A DNA stretch of 64,000 nucleotides from Alistipes sp. Lineage in GTDB: Bacteria > Bacteroidota > Bacteroidia > Bacteroidales > Rikenellaceae. Below are positions 60,514-64,000 of the stretch, piece by piece; the stretch's first letter is position 1, and the number at the start of each line of letters is the position of its first letter. Location: the NCBI GenBank assembly GCA_017555105.1, contig JAFZHB010000003.1, positions 1-64,000 on the forward strand, in the 5' to 3' direction. Both the position numbers and the translations under genes were made by a program. The notes under the pieces are model-generated. The model was not told the origin of the DNA and did not search any database. It saw only the letters and a program-made list of their open reading frames with translations.

Positions 60514-62391
60514 TTACCTCTGCTTGATGGCTCGATAGATCGCCTCCTGGTCGAAACCGCAGAGCGCATAGAGCTCGGCTGGTTTTCCCTGTTCCACCCA
60601 CTCGTCGGCAATGCCGAGGCGCGTGATCGGGAGTGCGTGTCCGTGGTCGTTCATGTAGGCAGCAACTGCCTCGCCCACGCCGCCACGCAGCGAACCATCC
60701 TCCACCGTGATCAGGCGTTTGTGCTTCGCAGCGATCTCCTCCAAAAGTTCCTCGTCGAGCGGTTTTACGAAGCGCAGATCATAGTGCGCCACGGAGATAC
60801 CCTCCTGCTCGGTACGCTGAATGGCGGCTGTAGCTGCAGCTGCGGTGGTGCCGATGGTGAGCACGGCCACCTCTCCGCCCGTGCGCAGGCAGCGACCCTT
60901 GCCGGTGGGGATCACCTCGAAGGGTTCGTTGCGCCAGGCTGCCCCCTCGCCCGTACCGCGCGGGTAGCGAATCATGTAGGGCGTGCCGCTCTGCAGGGCG
61001 CTATACATCAGGTTGCGGAGCTCGCGCTCATTGCTCGGCGCGGCGATCGTCAGCCCGGGAACAGCCGCAAAGGCAGCCATGTCGAATACGCCGTGGTGCG
61101 TGACGCCATCCTCTCCGACCAAACCACCTCGGTCGAGGCAGAAGACTACGGGAAGGTGTTGAATGGCCACATCGTGGATCACATTGTCGTAGGCGCGCTG
61201 CATAAAGGTCGAGTAGATGGCGCAGAAGGGCACTTTGCCTGCAGTGGCCAAACCGGCAGCAAAGGTGACGGCATGGCCCTCGGCGATGCCGACATCGAAG
61301 GTGCGTTCGGGGAACTCGTTCAGCAGACGGCTCATGCCACACCCCGAGGGCATGGCGGCCGTGATGCCCACCACGCGCTCATCGAGGCGAGCCAGGTCGA
61401 CCAGCGTCTCACCGAAGACATCCTGATAGCGGTCGGCACACCCCTTCGAGGGGATGCGCTCGCCCGTCTCGGGGTTGAAGCAACCTGGGGCGTGCCAGGT
61501 GGGCTGATCCTGCTCGGCAGGGGTGTAACCCTTACCCTTGACCGTCAGTACATGCAGTAGCTTCGGTCCGGGAATATCGCGCATGGCTCGCAGCGTGCGC
61601 ACCAACTCGTGTAGGTCGTGGCCGTCGATCGGCCCGAAGTAACGGAAGTTGAAACTCTCGAAGATGTTGCTGCGACCTAAAACTACCTGCTTCAAGGCGT
61701 TGCTCATCTTACGCAGCATGCGCTGGAAGCGGGGAACACCGGCAAAGAGTGCCCACATATGCTGCTTGAAGCGGTTGTAGTTGTGCGAGGAGGTGATCTT
61801 CGTCAGGTAGCGCTTCAGCGCTCCCGTGGCGGGGTCGATCGCCATGTTGTTGTCGTTGAGAATAACGAGCAGGTTCGTGTCGTGCGCAGCGCCGGCGTTG
61901 TTTAACCCCTCGAAGGCCAAGCCTCCGGTCATCGAACCATCGCCGATGATGGCTACGACCTGCTGCTCCTTGTCACCATTCAGCGCTGCAGCTTGCGCCA
62001 TGCCGAAGGCCGCCGAAATTGATACCGAGGCGTGGCCGCCACCAAAGGCATCGTAGGGGCTCTCGTCCATACGAGGGAACCCGCTCAGACCGTTCAGCGT
62101 GCGCTGCGTGAGGAAGGCCTCACGGCGTCCGGTGATGATCTTGTGCGCATAGGTTTGATGGCCGACATCCCATACGAGTTTATCGTGGGGGGTGTTGAAC
62201 ACATAGTGCAGTGCAGCAGCAAGTTCCACGGCACCGAGGCTCGAGGCCAGGTGGCCGGGATTGACCGCACACGCCTCGATGATGTAGCGGCGCAACTCGT
62301 CGCAGTAGGGGACGAGTTGATCCACCGAAAGCTCCTTGAGCGCATCGGGCGAGTCGATCTTATTTAGATATTGGTATTGCTGTTCGACCAT
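60514..62391 (-). CDS. dxs: 1-deoxy-D-xylulose-5-phosphate synthase
   Basis: DXS condenses pyruvate and glyceraldehyde 3-phosphate to start the MEP pathway, which IspG at 6856-8340 continues. The 625-residue thiamine-diphosphate enzyme has the GDGSMTGGLAFEGLNN-type motif (VVAIIGDGSMTGGLAFEG), HVLTVKGKGYTPAE, GITAAMPSGCGM and the DRGGLVGEDGVTHHG stretch. The start is the ATG at 62391 (MVEQQYQYL), only 7 nt below a TATCTTTG box, so the mRNA is nearly leaderless. It is divergent from pyrH. Confidence 0.97.
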   Translation of the reverse strand: MVEQQYQYLNKIDSPDALKELSVDQLVPYCDELRRYIIEACAVNPGHLASSLGAVELAAALHYVFNTPHDKLVWDVGHQTYAHKIITGRREAFLTQRTLNGLSGFPRMDESPYDAFGGGHASVSISAAFGMAQAAALNGDKEQQVVAIIGDGSMTGGLAFEGLNNAGAAHDTNLLVILNDNNMAIDPATGALKRYLTKITSSHNYNRFKQHMWALFAGVPRFQRMLRKMSNALKQVVLGRSNIFESFNFRYFGPIDGHDLHELVRTLRAMRDIPGPKLLHVLTVKGKGYTPAEQDQPTWHAPGCFNPETGERIPSKGCADRYQDVFGETLVDLARLDERVVGITAAMPSGCGMSRLLNEFPERTFDVGIAEGHAVTFAAGLATAGKVPFCAIYSTFMQRAYDNVIHDVAIQHLPVVFCLDRGGLVGEDGVTHHGVFDMAAFAAVPGLTIAAPSNERELRNLMYSALQSGTPYMIRYPRGTGEGAAWRNEPFEVIPTGKGRCLRTGGEVAVLTIGTTAAAATAAIQRTEQEGISVAHYDLRFVKPLDEELLEEIAAKHKRLITVEDGSLRGGVGEAVAAYMNDHGHALPITRLGIADEWVEQGKPAELYALCGFDQEAIYRAIKQR

Positions 62392-62398
62392 AACAGCA

Positions 62399-62406
62399 CA
62401 AAGATA
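62399..62406 (-). promoter_or_regulatory. -7 box of dxs (near-leaderless)
   Basis: Minus strand TATCTTTG ending 7 nt before the dxs ATG. Confidence 0.7.
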
Positions 62407-62471
62407 AGGATAAATGCGAATTTTTTCAAAGAATTTTGCTATCTTCGCATATTGAAACAACTCTTTCAACC

Positions 62472-63179
62472 ATGAAATACCAACGAATCCTTCTTAAACT
62501 GAGCGGTGAGTCGCTCCAAGGTGAACAGAAATACGGCATCGATCCGCAGATGTTGCAGTCTTATGCCGAGCAGATCAAGGCGGTTGTTGAGACCGGTGTA
62601 CAGGTCGGCATCGTGATCGGCGGCGGAAATATCTTCCGTGGCATGACGGGTGCCAAGCGTGGTTTCGACCGCGTGAAGGGCGACCAGATGGGTATGCTGG
62701 CTACGATCATCAACTCGCTCGCACTCCACTCGGCACTCGAGGACAATGGCGTGAAGTGTAAGGTGCTCACCTCGATCCGCATGGAGCCCATCGGCGAGTA
62801 CTTCTCGAAGGCCAAGGCCATTGAGTACCTCGAGGCTGGTTATGTGGTGATCATCGGTGGTGGTACCTCGAACCCCTACTTCACGACCGACACGGCTTCG
62901 GCGCTGCGCGGCATCGAGATCGAGGCGGAGGTGATGCTGAAGGGTACGCGCGTGGACGGCGTCTATACGGCTGACCCGGAGAAGGATCCTACGGCAACGA
63001 AGTTCGATGAGATCACCTTCGATGAGGTCTTGGCGCGTCGTTTGAAGGTGATGGATCAGACCGCCTTCACGCTCTGCCGTGAGAATAAACTGCAGATCAT
63101 CGTCTTCGATATGGATACGCCGGGTAACCTCGGTAAGGTGCTGGCAGGCGAGCCGATCGGTACTTTGGTGAAACTTTAA
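62472..63179 (+). CDS. pyrH: UMP kinase
   Basis: PyrH phosphorylates UMP to UDP. The 235-residue hexameric amino-acid-kinase-fold protein shows LLKLSGESLQGE, IVIGGGNIFRG, GDQMGMLATIINSLAL, GTSNPYFTTDTASALR and MDTPGNLGKVLAGEPIGT. The start is the ATG at 62472 (MKYQRILLKLSGE), 27 nt below a degenerate -7 box TATCTTCG (62440-62447). It heads pyrH-TlpA-like-frr, a variation on the common pyrH-frr pair. Confidence 0.97.
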   Translation: MKYQRILLKLSGESLQGEQKYGIDPQMLQSYAEQIKAVVETGVQVGIVIGGGNIFRGMTGAKRGFDRVKGDQMGMLATIINSLALHSALEDNGVKCKVLTSIRMEPIGEYFSKAKAIEYLEAGYVVIIGGGTSNPYFTTDTASALRGIEIEAEVMLKGTRVDGVYTADPEKDPTATKFDEITFDEVLARRLKVMDQTAFTLCRENKLQIIVFDMDTPGNLGKVLAGEPIGTLVKL

Positions 63180-63191
63180 TCGGAAGCGACT

Positions 63192-63788
63192 ATGGCTATT
63201 AGACATCGCAAAAAGCAGAGCACCACGCGTCTGTGGTTGCTCGTGGCGCTGCTCATCGCAGTATGTGCCGTGATCTTCCTCCTCCCTGCAGGTGGTGATA
63301 CCCCTGCTGCGCAGGCTGCCGAGCAGACCGAGCCCGATATCGAGGGTACGACCCTCATCAAGGCCGGCATGCAGGCTCCCGACTTCAGCGTAGAGCTCTT
63401 CGAGGGTGGTAATCTGACGCTCTCTTCGCTCAAGGGTAAGGTCGTATGGCTCAACTTCTGGGCTACCTGGTGCCCGCCTTGCCGTCAGGAGCTGACGCGT
63501 GTGCAGGCCGATATCGTGGATCACTTCGCTGGCCAGGAGTTCCTTTTCCTCCCCATCTCGCGTGGCGAGGAGCGTGAAACGGTGGCTGCTTTCCGCGAGA
63601 AGCAGGGTTACACCTTCACGATGGGTCTCGATCCCGAGCGTGCGATCTACGACCGCTTTGCATCGAACTACATTCCGCGCAACTTCCTCATCGACCAGGA
63701 GGGTCGTGTGGTGATGACCTCCGTAGGTTATGAGCCCGAGGAGTTTGAGGCGATGATCCAGAAGGCCGAGGAGCTGCTTAAGAACTAA
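63192..63788 (+). CDS. TlpA-like membrane-anchored thioredoxin
   Basis: This 198-residue protein has an N-terminal membrane anchor (about 16-34, LLVALLIAVCAVIFLL) and an extracytoplasmic AhpC/TSA-TlpA thioredoxin fold. The redox motif is WATWCPPCRQEL (CPPC, about 97-100) and cis-Pro lies in YIPRNFLID. It probably reduces or oxidises disulfides in the envelope. Its location between pyrH (12 nt) and frr (29 nt) is unexpected and functionally unexplained. Confidence 0.92.
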   Translation: MAIRHRKKQSTTRLWLLVALLIAVCAVIFLLPAGGDTPAAQAAEQTEPDIEGTTLIKAGMQAPDFSVELFEGGNLTLSSLKGKVVWLNFWATWCPPCRQELTRVQADIVDHFAGQEFLFLPISRGEERETVAAFREKQGYTFTMGLDPERAIYDRFASNYIPRNFLIDQEGRVVMTSVGYEPEEFEAMIQKAEELLKN

Positions 63789-63817
63789 GGACAAACAAAT
63801 TAAAAACAGAATAGATA

Positions 63818-64000
63818 TGGATACCAAAACGATTATGAACGATGCGACGCTGCGCATGCAGAAGTCGGTCGATCACCTCGATGAGGAGTTGCTGAATATC
63901 CGTGCCGGCAAGGCTTCGGTCAATGTGCTGAACGGTGTGATGGTCGAGTACTACGGCTCGCAGGTACCCGTGTCGGGTGCAGCCTCGGTGACCGTGCCCG
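63818..64000 (+). CDS. frr: ribosome recycling factor (partial, 3' end beyond window)
   Basis: The first 61 codons encode MDTKTIMNDATLRMQ, LDEELLNIRAGKAS and NVLNGVMVEYYGSQVPVSG, matching RRF, which splits post-termination ribosomes with EF-G. The RAGKAS and EYYGSQVP segments are strongly conserved in the family. The gene runs off the right edge. The start is the ATG at 63818, 29 nt after the TlpA-like gene. Confidence 0.92.

Overview
The window looks like chromosomal core DNA from a gut-type Bacteroidota bacterium, most likely Rikenellaceae/Alistipes-like. The evidence is the recurring Bacteroidota promoter (a -33 TTTG/TTG, about 19-20 bp, then TAnnTTTG), Bacteroidota-restricted families (DUF4837, DUF3078, the extended IspG, the GT3-GT35 glycogen fusion), moderately high GC, and many lipoproteins and outer-membrane barrels. 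I see no insertion sequence, prophage, CRISPR array, restriction system or obvious genomic island. Taxonomy is inferred from family content, not computed.

Layout. 0-4.2 kb: minus-strand operon cvpA-rsgA-trmH-like-class III aminotransferase-LamG lipoprotein. 4.2-6.8 kb: a secreted GH2 protein that appears to lack both catalytic glutamates and overlaps a convergent wbqC-like gene. 6.8-15.5 kb: divergent ispG/recG, then DUF3108, U32 peptidase-family, M24 aminopeptidase, tyrosine recombinase and hpf. 15.5-22.3 kb: surE, a secreted GH43, tRNA-Glu(CTC), cardiolipin synthase, DUF4837 lipoprotein, polysaccharide deacetylase and efp. 22.3-26.3 kb: YfhO membrane protein, polyprenyl diphosphate synthase and rplS. 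26.6-30.7 kb: a RbsB-DUF2291-RbsA-RbsC sugar ABC operon. 30.7-31.0 kb: a candidate structured small RNA on the minus strand. 31.1-32.2 kb: hemW.

32.3-41.5 kb is a four-gene alpha-glucan cluster: a 1416-residue glycogen synthase-phosphorylase fusion, a glycogen debranching enzyme, a GT4/GT5-type glycosyltransferase and a GH57 enzyme. It ends at a strong bidirectional terminator. 41.6-50.0 kb (minus strand): ctpA-like protease, DUF3078 protein, deoC, OmpA/TPR-type lipoprotein, pnp and rpsO. 50.1-57.8 kb (plus strand): apbE, diacylglycerol-kinase-like gene, AraC regulator, nfo, BASS transporter, acyltransferase and outer-membrane barrel. 57.8-64 kb: DUF819, radical SAM, lipocalin and dxs, then pyrH-TlpA-like-frr, with frr cut by the window edge.

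Functionally this is housekeeping (translation, RNA decay, isoprenoid, membrane and glycogen metabolism) rather than an accessory region. The best candidates for something undescribed are the approximately 180-nt RNA at 30750-30930, whose helices carry G-U pairs only on the minus strand; the degenerate GH2 and its terminator overprinted inside wbqC; the Lys/Ala-rich histone-like tails on two glycogen enzymes; and a set of genes whose -7 box lies 4-8 nt from the ATG, implying near-leaderless mRNAs.
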